From Conyzicola nivalis (GTDB lineage Bacteria > Actinomycetota > Actinomycetes > Actinomycetales > Microbacteriaceae), in contig NZ_BMGB01000002.1 in the NCBI RefSeq assembly GCF_014639655.1, positions 62,001 through 126,000 of the forward strand: a DNA stretch of 64,000 nucleotides. Reading direction: 5' to 3'. A program made the position numbers and the translations under genes. Of the stretch, positions 1-13,333 are shown in pieces; position 1 is the first letter of the stretch; each line of letters opens with the position of its first letter. Under the pieces are notes generated by a model, which had not been told where the DNA came from, ran no database searches, and saw only the letters and a program-made list of their open reading frames with translations.

Positions 1-34
1 ACAACTACTTCAGTTATCTAAGAGAGAAGCTAAA

Positions 35-3916
<3,882 letters not shown>

Positions 3917-3936
3917 ACCGAGCAGCTAGCAACTAC

Positions 3937-3976
3937 CGGCGGGCCCCTCACTTCGGTGAGGGGCCCGCCGTGCTTT
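3937..3976 (+). terminator. rpoC intrinsic terminator
   Basis: A perfect 15-bp stem (3937-3951 with 3956-3970) closes a TTCG tetraloop on a C-G pair, followed by TGCTTT. It lies 20 bases after the rpoC stop, the expected place for a factor-independent terminator. Confidence 0.9.
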
Positions 3977-4010
3977 CCCCCGGCGGATTACCGCACTGTA
4001 GGGTGACGGT

Positions 4011-4997
4011 GTGTTCGCCTACCTGCCCGCCGTCGACGGGGCCGACTCGGGATTCGCGGTCGTCACCGACAGGTTCGTCTGCCTGCTGGGCTCGGGCACT
4101 CCGGTCGCCGCGACCCGCGAGCTCTACCGGGCGCTCGAAGCGAACCCGGCGCACATCGACGATGTGCTCGACTCGCTCGTCGCACGGCACGGGCTCGAGC
4201 ACTTCGGCATCGTCGAGATGATCGACGCCGAGCAGCGCACCATCGACATCGCGGTGCGCGGTTCGGTGACGGTGAACCTCGACGGGTCGACGACGACGCG
4301 GCTGTCGGGCCCCACCGGCGCGACGTGGATCACGGGCGAGGCGCGCGGCGTCACCGCACTCACGCTCGCCCTCGAATCGGGCATTGTGGGCGAGACCAGC
4401 CTCCCGATCGGGCGCGGCGTCGTTCGCGCGCATTCGATAGTGATCGAGCAGACGGAGACCGTGGCGGTAGAGCCGGATGCCGCGGACGAAGCCACCCTGT
4501 TCACGGTGCCGGTCGACCTCGCGCGGGTCAGAGCGGCCGAGGCGACCGAGGCCCAGCCCGAGGCGCACCGTACCCCGGCGCCGAGGCAGACGCGCATCGA
4601 CCTGCCCGCCGCATCCGTCGCTTCCCTGCTTTCCGCGCCTGTTCCGGCTCCCGCGCTGGCGGTGCTGCTTCCCGACGGCAATGTGATCGACGCCGCTACT
4701 CCGATCGTGGTGGGCAGACGCCCGTGGTCGGTCGGGTCGGACACGCAGTCGGCCGTGCACGTGGCTGTGCCGTCGCCGCTGCGACAGGTCTCGGCCACCC
4801 ACGTCGAGGTGGCGGAGGGCGACGGCGGGCTCACCGCGCGCGACCTCGGATCGACGAACGGCACGATCGTGGTGTCGGCTGGCCGCGCCCCCCGGCTGCT
4901 CGACGCCCGGCGGAGCACCCCGCTCGTCGAGGGCGACGTGCTCGACGTCGGCGAGGGATTTTGGCTCGAGATCGTCGCCGCGCTACCGCGCCGATAA
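4011..4997 (+). CDS. FHA-domain protein
   Basis: A 328-residue protein starting at GTG 4011; the Shine-Dalgarno sequence is weak. The N-terminal about 160 residues are a mixed alpha/beta region I do not recognise, followed by a short Pro/Ala linker. The C-terminal about 100 residues form a forkhead-associated phosphothreonine-binding domain, recognised from the VVGRRPW strand, SATHVEV and DLGSTNGT. No membrane segment is seen, so it is probably cytoplasmic. It is the first gene after the rpoC terminator and lies beside a Ser/Thr kinase, which suggests it reads phosphorylation by that kinase. This role is inference from context; the FHA assignment is firm. Confidence 0.85.
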   Translation: MFAYLPAVDGADSGFAVVTDRFVCLLGSGTPVAATRELYRALEANPAHIDDVLDSLVARHGLEHFGIVEMIDAEQRTIDIAVRGSVTVNLDGSTTTRLSGPTGATWITGEARGVTALTLALESGIVGETSLPIGRGVVRAHSIVIEQTETVAVEPDAADEATLFTVPVDLARVRAAEATEAQPEAHRTPAPRQTRIDLPAASVASLLSAPVPAPALAVLLPDGNVIDAATPIVVGRRPWSVGSDTQSAVHVAVPSPLRQVSATHVEVAEGDGGLTARDLGSTNGTIVVSAGRAPRLLDARRSTPLVEGDVLDVGEGFWLEIVAALPRR

Positions 4998-5014
4998 GAA
5001 CGTTGCGTTATTGG

Positions 5015-5032
5015 TTCGACGTGCGCGTCGAA
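5015..5032. promoter_or_regulatory. 18-bp inverted repeat upstream of kinase gene
   Basis: TTCGACG and CGTCGAA form a perfect 7-bp inverted repeat around a TGCG spacer, 105 bases before the kinase start. A loose -10-like TTATCC follows at 5039. It could be an operator or a short hairpin; nothing in the sequence decides between them. Confidence 0.3.
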
Positions 5033-5136
5033 GCCGGGTTATCCTCGGGAGTGGCACTCGCGCGACGACTGTAGTCGATCGGCGTCACGGGGTAGCGGGT
5101 GTCACGTGCTCACGCACGACGGGGGAGGGGTGCGTC

Positions 5137-6264
5137 ATGGCTAGAAGACAGTCGTCTTCGCCTCCCGTGCTGCCCGGATTCACGTACGTCCGCCCGCTCG
5201 GCTCCGGCGGTTTCGCCGACGTGTTCCTCTACGAGCAGGACATGCCCCGCCGCGTCGTGGCCATCAAGGTGCTGGTCAGCGACGCCATCAACCCCGAGGT
5301 GTTGCGCACTTTCAACGGCGAGGCCGACATCATGGCGCGCCTCAGCGCGCATCCCTCGATCGTCACGATCTACCAGGCCAGCATCTCGGCCGACGGCCGC
5401 CCGTTCCTCGCGATGGAGTACTGCCCCGACACCATGAGCGCGCGGTTCAAGAAGGCGCCGCTCAGCGTGGGCGAGGTGCTCGACGCGGGCGTGCGCATCG
5501 CGGCCGCGCTCGAGACGGCGCACCGGTCGAGCCTGCTGCACCGCGACATCAAGCCGTCGAACATCCTCATCACGTCGCTCGGCACCCCGGTGCTGGCCGA
5601 CTTCGGCATCGCCGCGGCCCTCACCGCCGACGGCGAGGAGGCCGACGTGTTCGCGATGTCGGTGCCGTGGAGTGCCGCCGAAGTGCTCGCCGAGAAGACC
5701 ACGGGAACGGTGGCTAGCGAGATCTGGAGCCTCGGCGCGACGCTGTACACGCTGCTCGCCGGCCGCAGCCCGTTCGAGGTCGCCGACCGCGCCAAGAACA
5801 ACCGCGACCAGCTGACCGCCCGGGTGGCCAAGGCGGCCTACACGCCGATCGGCCGACACGACGTGCCCGACCAACTCGAAGAGATCCTGGCCCGAAGCAT
5901 GTCGAAAGACCCGGCGAAGCGGCCCGCGTCCATGTACGCGTTCGCCGAAGACCTGCGCCGCATCCAATACGGGCTCGGCATGCCGCCGACCGCACTCGAG
6001 GTCGCCGCTGCCGAGTGGGCCGCTGCGACGCCTATCAATCTCGCCGACACGGTCGCCCGCGGACCGGTCATCACCACGGTCAACAAGGACTCCCGTCGCG
6101 CGCGCCGGGCCGGCCAGACGGCCGTGCGACGCGACGTCGACGACTCTGCCGCGCCGAAGCCGACCACGAGCGCGACGAAGGCCGGCCTGATCGGCGCGGG
6201 GGTCGCGGTCGGAGCGATCGCCGTCGTCGGCGGCATCGCGTTCGCGGTTCTGCAGGTGATCTGA
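5137..6264 (+). CDS. Serine/threonine protein kinase (PknB-like, no PASTA domains)
   Basis: A 375-residue Hanks-type kinase. The glycine-rich loop GSGGFADVF is at residues 22-30, the ATP-anchoring lysine is K44 in VVAIKV, the catalytic loop HRDIKPSN begins at H135 (D137 catalytic) and DFG is D155-G157. The activation segment is atypical: the usual APE reads AAE, and no Thr pair is obvious. A basic, Ala-rich linker leads to one C-terminal membrane helix (about 350-372) with almost nothing outside, so it has no extracellular sensor. ATG 5137 is chosen over an upstream in-frame TTG because GGGGGAGGGG precedes it and the kinase domain begins 14 residues in. It runs directly into the giant surface-protein gene (1 base apart). 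Confidence 0.93.
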   Translation: MARRQSSSPPVLPGFTYVRPLGSGGFADVFLYEQDMPRRVVAIKVLVSDAINPEVLRTFNGEADIMARLSAHPSIVTIYQASISADGRPFLAMEYCPDTMSARFKKAPLSVGEVLDAGVRIAAALETAHRSSLLHRDIKPSNILITSLGTPVLADFGIAAALTADGEEADVFAMSVPWSAAEVLAEKTTGTVASEIWSLGATLYTLLAGRSPFEVADRAKNNRDQLTARVAKAAYTPIGRHDVPDQLEEILARSMSKDPAKRPASMYAFAEDLRRIQYGLGMPPTALEVAAAEWAAATPINLADTVARGPVITTVNKDSRRARRAGQTAVRRDVDDSAAPKPTTSATKAGLIGAGVAVGAIAVVGGIAFAVLQVI

Positions 6265-6265
6265 G

Positions 6266-9200
6266 ATGACCACCAGACGCGAGCGCGCCCAGAAGCAGCA
6301 GAGCGGGGCTCGTCGGCGCCTCGTGCCCGCCGTGGCGATCGGCACGACGCTGACGCTCCTCGGCGGACTCGCCGTTTTCGCCCAGGGCTACGACGCGCAA
6401 GAGGTGCTCCCGCTCGAAACGAGCGTGTGGGTCGCCCGCGATGCCGGACAGTACGCGCGCGTCAACACCGACCTCGCCGAGATCGACACGGTGCGCCAGG
6501 TCGAGGAGCCGAGCGGAGTGGCCCAGGCCGGCGCCGAGAGCGTGGTCTTCGGGCAGGGGTTCCGCCAGTTGTGGCCGGTCGACCGGGCCAACCCCGTCGA
6601 CCTCGAGACGGGCAGCGCCGCTTCGGCAGAGCCCGCGGCGACGGATGACACGGCCGCCGGCGACGACGAGGCCGAGTCAGGCCCGCAGAACACGCCGCTC
6701 GGCACCCGTCAGGTCGTGTCGTCGGGCGAATACCTGGCCTACCTCACCGACACCGGTTCGGTCTTCGTGAGCGGGTTCACCGCGTCGGACGGCGGCGCCC
6801 CCGTGGCATTCCCGGTGAACCCCTTCGCCACCGTCGTGGCCGAGGAAGGCGAAGAGCCGCCGGCCTACTCGGCCTCGGCGGTCGCCGTGTCGCCGGAGGG
6901 CGTCGTCGTGAGTTACTCGCCCGACGAGTCATCCGTGCGCCGCTTCGACGCGGTTACGTCGGACTTCGTCGGCGACGCGACCGAGCTGCGCGACACCCCC
7001 GACGACGACGCCCAACTCGAGATGGCGATCGTGGGCGACACCTGGGTGCTCAGCGACGCCGCGAACGGTCTGCTCTGGGTCGAGGGAGTCGACGGGCGCA
7101 TCGAGACCGGCTTGAGCGGGGATGCCCGGCTGCAGTCGAGCAGCTCAGGTGGCACGGAGGTCTACCTCGCCGACGCCGAGTCTCTCGTGTCGGTCGACCT
7201 GCGCTCGGGCGAGCCGACGGTGCGCGGCGCGGGCGGCGGTGTGCCCGCCGCACCGCTCGTCGTGGGGGACGTCGCCTACGCGGCGTGGCTCTCCACCGCC
7301 GGCGGCACACTCTGGTCGAGCGACGGCGACGAAACGGTCGACCTCGAGCTCGACGGTACGGCGCTCGACGAGGTGCAGGCTATTGCCCCCGTGCTTCAGG
7401 GCAACGGCCAGCGCGCCGTGCTCGTCGAGAGGGCGTCGGGGATGCTGTGGACGGTGCCCGACGGCCGTCTCGTTCCCCTCAGCCAATGGGACATCTCCGA
7501 GGACGACGAGAAGGCCGGTACCATCCAGGTCGACGATGTCGCCCAGCAGGAGCCGCCCGTGGCCGTCGCCGACAGTTTCGGAGTGCGCGCCGGGCAGCTC
7601 GTGTCCCTCCCGCTGTTGCTCAACGACCACGATCCCAATAAGAAAGACGTGCTGACGGCCGTGCCCGGCTCGCTCGGCGCCGGACTCGCGGACACGTCGT
7701 TCGGAGACCTCGGTCTCGTGGCCAACAATCAGGCGGCCGCCGTGCGCGTGCGCGCCACGTCCGGCTCGACCACCTTCAGCTACGCGGTGACCGACGGCTC
7801 AGCCGAGTCGTCGCCGGTAAGCGTCACCCTCACCGTGGTCGACGACGCGTCGAACAGCGCTCCCGTGTGGTGCGGTGTGGAGGCGTGCCAGCAGGACTGG
7901 CCGGCGCCGCAACTCTCGCCGGGCGGCACCGTGACGATCCCTGTGCTGTCGGCCTGGGTCGACCCCGAGGGCGACACCGTCGTGCTGTCGGATGCCCGGA
8001 AGAACGACGTCGATGCGCCGGTGTCGGTCGTGCCCACGGCGGACGGCAGGGTCGCCATCCGTCACAACGACCCGAATGCGGCCGACACGACCATCGCCAT
8101 CACCGTCGTCGTCTCCGACTCACGCGGCGCGACCGCGGAGAAGGAGCTGCTCGTGACGGTGAGTTCATCACCGGTGCTCGTCGCGGCACCCGTCGCGCTC
8201 ACCGCCGGACTGGGTGAGAAGGCCACGATGGCTGTCGCCGAGCACGTCACCGGCGGGTCCGGCTCGTACAAGGTGGTCGATGCCGTCGAGACCGCCTCGA
8301 CGGCCGATGGACTCTCCGTTGTGCCTAATGCCGCGGCCGGCACCATCGAGCTGTCTGCCTCAGCGGTTGGCGAGTACCTCGTCAACTACACGGTGCAGGA
8401 CTCGACGACCCTCGCCGAGCAGTCGGCCGTGCTCCGCCTCACCGCCGTGGCCCCAGACGCCCCGCTCGCGGTGCCGCCACTCACCGCCGTCGTGCGCGCC
8501 AACGAGGACACGACCGTCGACGTGCTCGGCGCGGTGCAGAACAGCACCGGTCGGGTACTCATGATCACCGGTGCGTCGAGCTCGACTCCCGCGCTCAGCG
8601 TCAGCGTGGTCGGGCAGTCGCGCGTGCGCGTGAGCGGTACGACCGACTCGGGTGAGCCCGGGCCGATCGGCACTGCCACGATCACCATCAGCGACGGCAA
8701 CAACGTGGTCATCGAGGGTCAGGTGACGGTCTTCCTCGTGCCCGCCACGACGGCCACCAACCCGATCGCGGTCGCCGACACCGTGTCCGTTCGTGCCGGG
8801 GCGCAGGTCGACATCCCCGTGTTGGACAACGATCTCAGCCCCCGCGGCGAACGCCTGCTCATGCATCCCGAGGTCGAGGGCTCAGGCACCACCGGGGAGC
8901 TCGCGTTCGCGGGCGAGACCGACGTGCGTTACCTCGCGCCCGCCGAACCCGGCGTCTACACCCTGCGGTATACGACGTACCTCGAGGGCCAGCCCGACCG
9001 CATCGACAGCGCGCCGATAACGGTCACCGTGCTCGACGACGGCGCCAACCGCGCCCCGCAACCGCGGGTGCTCAGCGCGCGGGCCATCGCGGGGCAGACC
9101 GTCGAGATCCCTGTCGACATGTACGGCATCGATCCGGATGGCGACGGCGTCGCGCTCGCCGACGTGGAGCTGCCCGCGGCCGGATTCGGCGTGTCATCCG

Positions 9201-12200
9201 TCTCTGCCGACGGACAATCGGTGATGTACACGGCACCGGCCGGCGGCGTCTCCGGCGGACAGGTCAGCTTCGCTTACACGGTGCGCGACGCGAAGGGCGA
9301 GAAGGGAACCGGCGTCGTGCGTGTGGGCGTCGTCCCCGCCGAGTTCGCGGACGCCACCCCGATCACCTACAGCGACTACATCAGGGTGCAACGCGGCGCA
9401 TCGACGCCCGTGAGCGTGCAGCCTATGCTCGACGACCGTGACCCGACGCAGGGCACACTCGAGCTGGTCTCGGTCGTGCCGAACGCGCCGACCGCCGGCA
9501 ACACCGAATACGCGCGCCTGCTCGGGCTTGTCAACTCGTCTACCGACCTGCCGAAGGGCGTCGTGATGCTCGACGCGGGTGACGTCGTCGGCACCCAGTC
9601 GTACATCTACACCGTGCGCTCGACGAAGTCGACGAGCACGAGCCAGGGCCTGATCGTCGTGGACGTGACCGACGGCCAGGCTCCCGACGCGCCCGTTGTC
9701 GACGACACGGTGATCACGGCCAAAGACCGCTCGAGGCTCGCGAAAGGCATCGACGTCGTCTCCGGCAAGGTGCAGTGGGCCACCGGAGCGGTCGCCGACC
9801 TCGAACTCTCGGTGTGGGGCAGCGCGGCCGAGCGATTCTCCGTGTCCGGTTCGAGCATCTCGGGCGAGGCGCCCGCGGACGGCGCGCTCGTACCCTTCAC
9901 CCTCACGGGAGAGGACGCGAACGGGGAGGCCGTCGAGGCCCACGGCTTCCTACGCATTCCCGCCTTCGACGACATGCGCATCCAGGTGCGCGGCTCGGTC
10001 GACGCCGTGCAGGTCGACGAGGACCAGACCGTCGAGTTCGAGGTGCGTGACCTGCTCGATCTCGATGCCGCGACGATCGTCGAAATCCGCAGCGACTCGG
10101 GGTTCGTAGTTCAGCGCGGCAACGCGAGTTGCGCGGCGGCGTCGCAGGGCAAGGCTCTGTACAAGGCCGGTCGTGAGGCGCCGTGGACCGATACGTGCAC
10201 GGTGCCCGTGCGCCTCGACGGGCAGTCCACCTGGACCCTGATCTCCGTGCCGGTCGAGATCATCCCCAAGAACCCGCTGCCGATTCTCGGCTCGATCAGC
10301 CGCACCATCGCGCCCGGCACCACGGAGAGTCTCGACCTCTACGCGAACGCCACCACCTGGGAGGGTGGACGTGAGGGCGACCGCTCGAAGCTCGACTACC
10401 GAACGGCGTTCGCCGGCTCGGCCTTCATCGTCACGCAGTCCGGCGCGTCGGTGACCATCGAGGCCAGGGCGGATGCGCGCTCCGGCACCCGCGAGACCGT
10501 CGACGTCACCATCTCCAGCTTCGGAGGTCTCGCCTCGACCGTCACGCTCATCGTGGGAGCGGCGCCCCTCGATGCCCCGCGGGGTGCCACCTTCACCCAG
10601 CAGTGCGACGCCAGCCGCAGCGCGAGCTGCGCCATCACGGTCGTCGGCCTGCCCGGCGAGTACGACCCCTTCGCCGGCAAGCCCGGTGCAGGCCTCAGCC
10701 TCGCGAAGGTGGGCGGCAGCGCGACGGTCTCGTGCGCCGTAGCCACCGTCGCCATTTCCAGCGCCACCCAGGTTGTCGCGAGCTGGCCGGGTGGAGCGCG
10801 ACCCGCCGGAGGGCTGTGCCCGGTTCCGTTCACCGTGCAGGACGCGCAGGGCCGCACGGGAACCGGGCTGTTGACGATCGACGTGCTGAGCGTGCCGCAG
10901 GCGCCGCTGAGCGTGACGACGGCCGCGTACACCGGCACGAGTGTCACTCTCACGGTGCCGCTCGGCGAGGCGGCCCAGGCCCATCCCGCGGTCAGCGGGG
11001 TGACACTGTTCGAGGGCGGCGCGCCCGCACCGTCGTCGAGCTGCTCGCCCGGCGGCCCGGCGAGCTACACGTGCGTCGTCTCCGGCCTGGTCAACGGCGA
11101 ACGCCACCAGTACACCGCCCGCTCGGTCAACGCCGTGGGCCAGTCCACCGACACCACGCCGGTCGAGACCTGGGCGTACCGCGCACCCGTGGTTACGACC
11201 CTGACCGCGACATCCGTCTACGATCCGGCACGCACGACGTCCAACGCCGGCGTCGTGAACGTCGCGATCGGGGCGGCCAACGACACCGTACTGTTCCGGG
11301 TGCTCGCCACGGGCCAGACCTACCCCCGCACGGGTGACGTCACGGAGATCTCCTTCGTGCTCCCGCCCGGGACGCATCCCATCGACGTCATCCCGGTGAG
11401 CCAGTTCCAGCCGCCGATCGGCGCGCCGACCAGCGAGGGGGCCCTACGTTCGGTCAGCGTCACTGCGGTCGGCTCGCCCTCCTACCCGGGCAGCGGTTCC
11501 GCGTCAGGGTCGCCCAATTCGGTCACGCTCAGCGACTCGGTCTTCGAGCGCAACAGCTCACCGGTCGCCGACGAGAAGTTCGTCGCCTGGAACGTGAGGG
11601 ACGGCGCGCCCTCGTGTGTCATGTCCGGCAACTCCGTCGTCGTCAACGGCGGCATCGTCTCGACCGGCCGCACCATCTCGGTGCCGAGCGAGGAGACCTA
11701 CTACGTCAAGGCGTGCGGCACCAACGGTTACGGCGTCGCTGAGTCGGAGCCACGCTTCGCCGACACCTTCCCGACGCCGACCGCGCCGAACGGGGACCTC
11801 AGCTACACCGTCAGCACGACCCCCTCGGTGGCCACCGGCACCGTGCGCGAGTATGTGCTGCAGAAGGCCCCCGCGCCGGAAGCGAAGAACAAGTACGAGG
11901 TGCGCTACACGCGCGGCAACCAGACCACGACCGACTTCTGGAACAACTTCCTGACCCTCGACTCGGCTCCGACGATCTCCGCCGCCTACTGCCGCGATCG
12001 CTTCGTCATCGGCTACACCTGCGAGCTGTCGACGGCGGTGAATCCGACGACCGCGCCTACGATCGTGCGGGTGGAGTTCCCGACGTGCGTACCGTACGCG
12101 GAGGCGATCACCGGGTACGGCAGCAACGGATGGGTTAGCCCGGCCGCTCGAGGCAACTCGACCGTCACGGGAGTCATTACCGGCGAGACGATCGTCTACA

Positions 12201-12337
12201 CGGTCACCTTCAACGGCAACTACCGCAGCCTTCAGCCGGCCGTGAGCGAACCGGTCTGCATGACGGGCATCACGCCCCCGCCCCCCGGCACGGAAACGCC
12301 GCCCGGCACGGAAACGCCGCCCGGCGGAATCGGCTAA
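6266..12337 (+). CDS. Giant Ig-like/fibronectin type III surface protein
   Basis: A 2,023-residue exported protein. A basic N-terminus is followed by one hydrophobic segment (about 20-40), acting as signal or anchor. The next about 400 residues look like a beta-propeller-type region. Then come many repeated Ig/cadherin-like beta domains, each opening with a motif such as VRAGAQVDIPVLDND (visible near residues 438 and 840), and finally FnIII-like modules with paired cysteines. The tail is a short Pro/Thr/Gly-rich segment containing PGTETP twice, encoded by an 18-bp tandem repeat at 12284-12319. No LPXTG sorting motif or C-terminal membrane helix is present, so the N-terminal helix is the likely anchor. 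In Actinobacteria such a protein often accompanies MoxR, DUF58 and transglutaminase-fold genes, as here. The exact function is unknown. Confidence 0.85.
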   Translation: MTTRRERAQKQQSGARRRLVPAVAIGTTLTLLGGLAVFAQGYDAQEVLPLETSVWVARDAGQYARVNTDLAEIDTVRQVEEPSGVAQAGAESVVFGQGFRQLWPVDRANPVDLETGSAASAEPAATDDTAAGDDEAESGPQNTPLGTRQVVSSGEYLAYLTDTGSVFVSGFTASDGGAPVAFPVNPFATVVAEEGEEPPAYSASAVAVSPEGVVVSYSPDESSVRRFDAVTSDFVGDATELRDTPDDDAQLEMAIVGDTWVLSDAANGLLWVEGVDGRIETGLSGDARLQSSSSGGTEVYLADAESLVSVDLRSGEPTVRGAGGGVPAAPLVVGDVAYAAWLSTAGGTLWSSDGDETVDLELDGTALDEVQAIAPVLQGNGQRAVLVERASGMLWTVPDGRLVPLSQWDISEDDEKAGTIQVDDVAQQEPPVAVADSFGVRAGQLVSLPLLLNDHDPNKKDVLTAVPGSLGAGLADTSFGDLGLVANNQAAAVRVRATSGSTTFSYAVTDGSAESSPVSVTLTVVDDASNSAPVWCGVEACQQDWPAPQLSPGGTVTIPVLSAWVDPEGDTVVLSDARKNDVDAPVSVVPTADGRVAIRHNDPNAADTTIAITVVVSDSRGATAEKELLVTVSSSPVLVAAPVALTAGLGEKATMAVAEHVTGGSGSYKVVDAVETASTADGLSVVPNAAAGTIELSASAVGEYLVNYTVQDSTTLAEQSAVLRLTAVAPDAPLAVPPLTAVVRANEDTTVDVLGAVQNSTGRVLMITGASSSTPALSVSVVGQSRVRVSGTTDSGEPGPIGTATITISDGNNVVIEGQVTVFLVPATTATNPIAVADTVSVRAGAQVDIPVLDNDLSPRGERLLMHPEVEGSGTTGELAFAGETDVRYLAPAEPGVYTLRYTTYLEGQPDRIDSAPITVTVLDDGANRAPQPRVLSARAIAGQTVEIPVDMYGIDPDGDGVALADVELPAAGFGVSSVSADGQSVMYTAPAGGVSGGQVSFAYTVRDAKGEKGTGVVRVGVVPAEFADATPITYSDYIRVQRGASTPVSVQPMLDDRDPTQGTLELVSVVPNAPTAGNTEYARLLGLVNSSTDLPKGVVMLDAGDVVGTQSYIYTVRSTKSTSTSQGLIVVDVTDGQAPDAPVVDDTVITAKDRSRLAKGIDVVSGKVQWATGAVADLELSVWGSAAERFSVSGSSISGEAPADGALVPFTLTGEDANGEAVEAHGFLRIPAFDDMRIQVRGSVDAVQVDEDQTVEFEVRDLLDLDAATIVEIRSDSGFVVQRGNASCAAASQGKALYKAGREAPWTDTCTVPVRLDGQSTWTLISVPVEIIPKNPLPILGSISRTIAPGTTESLDLYANATTWEGGREGDRSKLDYRTAFAGSAFIVTQSGASVTIEARADARSGTRETVDVTISSFGGLASTVTLIVGAAPLDAPRGATFTQQCDASRSASCAITVVGLPGEYDPFAGKPGAGLSLAKVGGSATVSCAVATVAISSATQVVASWPGGARPAGGLCPVPFTVQDAQGRTGTGLLTIDVLSVPQAPLSVTTAAYTGTSVTLTVPLGEAAQAHPAVSGVTLFEGGAPAPSSSCSPGGPASYTCVVSGLVNGERHQYTARSVNAVGQSTDTTPVETWAYRAPVVTTLTATSVYDPARTTSNAGVVNVAIGAANDTVLFRVLATGQTYPRTGDVTEISFVLPPGTHPIDVIPVSQFQPPIGAPTSEGALRSVSVTAVGSPSYPGSGSASGSPNSVTLSDSVFERNSSPVADEKFVAWNVRDGAPSCVMSGNSVVVNGGIVSTGRTISVPSEETYYVKACGTNGYGVAESEPRFADTFPTPTAPNGDLSYTVSTTPSVATGTVREYVLQKAPAPEAKNKYEVRYTRGNQTTTDFWNNFLTLDSAPTISAAYCRDRFVIGYTCELSTAVNPTTAPTIVRVEFPTCVPYAEAITGYGSNGWVSPAARGNSTVTGVITGETIVYTVTFNGNYRSLQPAVSEPVCMTGITPPPPGTETPPGTETPPGGIG
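12284..12319 (+). repeat. 18-bp tandem repeat, two copies
   Basis: Two exact copies of an 18-bp unit beginning CCCGGCACGGAA encode the repeated PGTETP motif at the C-terminus of the giant surface protein. This is a site where slippage could vary tail length. Confidence 0.85.
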
Positions 12338-12367
12338 CCCCATGACCCACCCCCGAGAGGAAACAGC

Positions 12368-13333
12368 ATGACGATCGCCCCCGAGCAGGCCGCCTGGTTC
12401 GCCGAGACGTTCAGCCTGCTCGCCGACAACATCGAGCAGGCGATCATCGGCAAGCGCCACGTGGTCGAACTCGTGCTGGCGACGGCGATCAGCGAGGGCC
12501 ACGTGCTGCTCGAAGACTTTCCCGGAACGGGCAAGACCGCCCTCGCGCGCACGCTGAGCCAGACCGTCACCGGCACCAGCTCGCGCATCCAGTTCACGCC
12601 CGACCTGCTGCCTGGCGATGTGACGGGCATTACCGTCTATGACCAGAAGAAGGGCGAGTTCGAGTTTCACGCCGGGCCGATCTTCGCCAACATCGTGCTC
12701 GCCGACGAGATCAACCGCGCCAGCCCGAAGACCCAGAGCGCGCTGCTCGAGGTGATGGAGGAGGGCAACGTCACGGTCGACGGCGTCACCCGTCCGGTCG
12801 GCAACCCGTTCCTCGTCATCGCCACCCAGAACCCCGTGGAGCAGGCGGGCACGTACCGCCTGCCCGAGGCGCAGCTCGACAGGTTCATGATCAAGACGTC
12901 GATCGGGTATCCGGATGACGCGGCCACGATGCGAATCCTGCAGGGTGTGGTCTCGGCGAAAGGCCCCGTCAGCGGGATCGTCGACCCCGGCACCATCGTC
13001 ACCATGACCGAGCTGGCGCGCGGAACCTATGTCAACCCGCTCGTCTTCGACTACATCATGCGAATCGTCAATGCCACGAGGCGGGCATCGGAGGTGCGTC
13101 TCGGCGTCAGCGTCCGCGGCGCCCTCGCACTCTCGCGCCTGGCCATGACCTGGGCCGCGTCGCAGGGTCGCACCTACGTCACCCCCGACGACGTGCGCAG
13201 CCTCGCGTCGGCCGCCTTCTCGCACCGCCTGATCCTGCACCCCGAGGCCGAGTTCGACGGCGTGACCGCCACCGACGTCATCGGCCAGGTGCTGCTCGAC
13301 GTCGCCCCGCCCGCCGAGAACGGCGCTGCATGA
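12368..13333 (+). CDS. MoxR-family AAA+ ATPase
   Basis: A 321-residue AAA+ ATPase of the MoxR/RavA class, thought to act as a chaperone for maturation of neighbouring complexes. Walker A is GTGKT with the lysine at K56; Walker B is the LADEINRA stretch; sensor and lid sequences such as ATQNPVEQAGTYRLPEAQLDRF follow. ATG 12368 is preceded by GAGAGGAAA. The gene overlaps the DUF58 gene by ATGA, indicating translational coupling. The MoxR-DUF58-transglutaminase-fold order is a widely conserved actinobacterial arrangement. Confidence 0.95.
   Translation: MTIAPEQAAWFAETFSLLADNIEQAIIGKRHVVELVLATAISEGHVLLEDFPGTGKTALARTLSQTVTGTSSRIQFTPDLLPGDVTGITVYDQKKGEFEFHAGPIFANIVLADEINRASPKTQSALLEVMEEGNVTVDGVTRPVGNPFLVIATQNPVEQAGTYRLPEAQLDRFMIKTSIGYPDDAATMRILQGVVSAKGPVSGIVDPGTIVTMTELARGTYVNPLVFDYIMRIVNATRRASEVRLGVSVRGALALSRLAMTWAASQGRTYVTPDDVRSLASAAFSHRLILHPEAEFDGVTATDVIGQVLLDVAPPAENGAA

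Noticed and set aside
5011-5136. Upstream TTG extension of the kinase gene by 42 codons
   Set aside because: No homology-like sequence, poor ribosome-binding site, and it crosses a palindrome; ATG 5137 has a strong Shine-Dalgarno sequence. The chance ATTVVDR in the extension was noted but not trusted.
12270-12337. Sortase signal at the end of the giant surface protein
   Set aside because: The Pro/Thr tail contains no LPXTG, no hydrophobic helix and no basic end.
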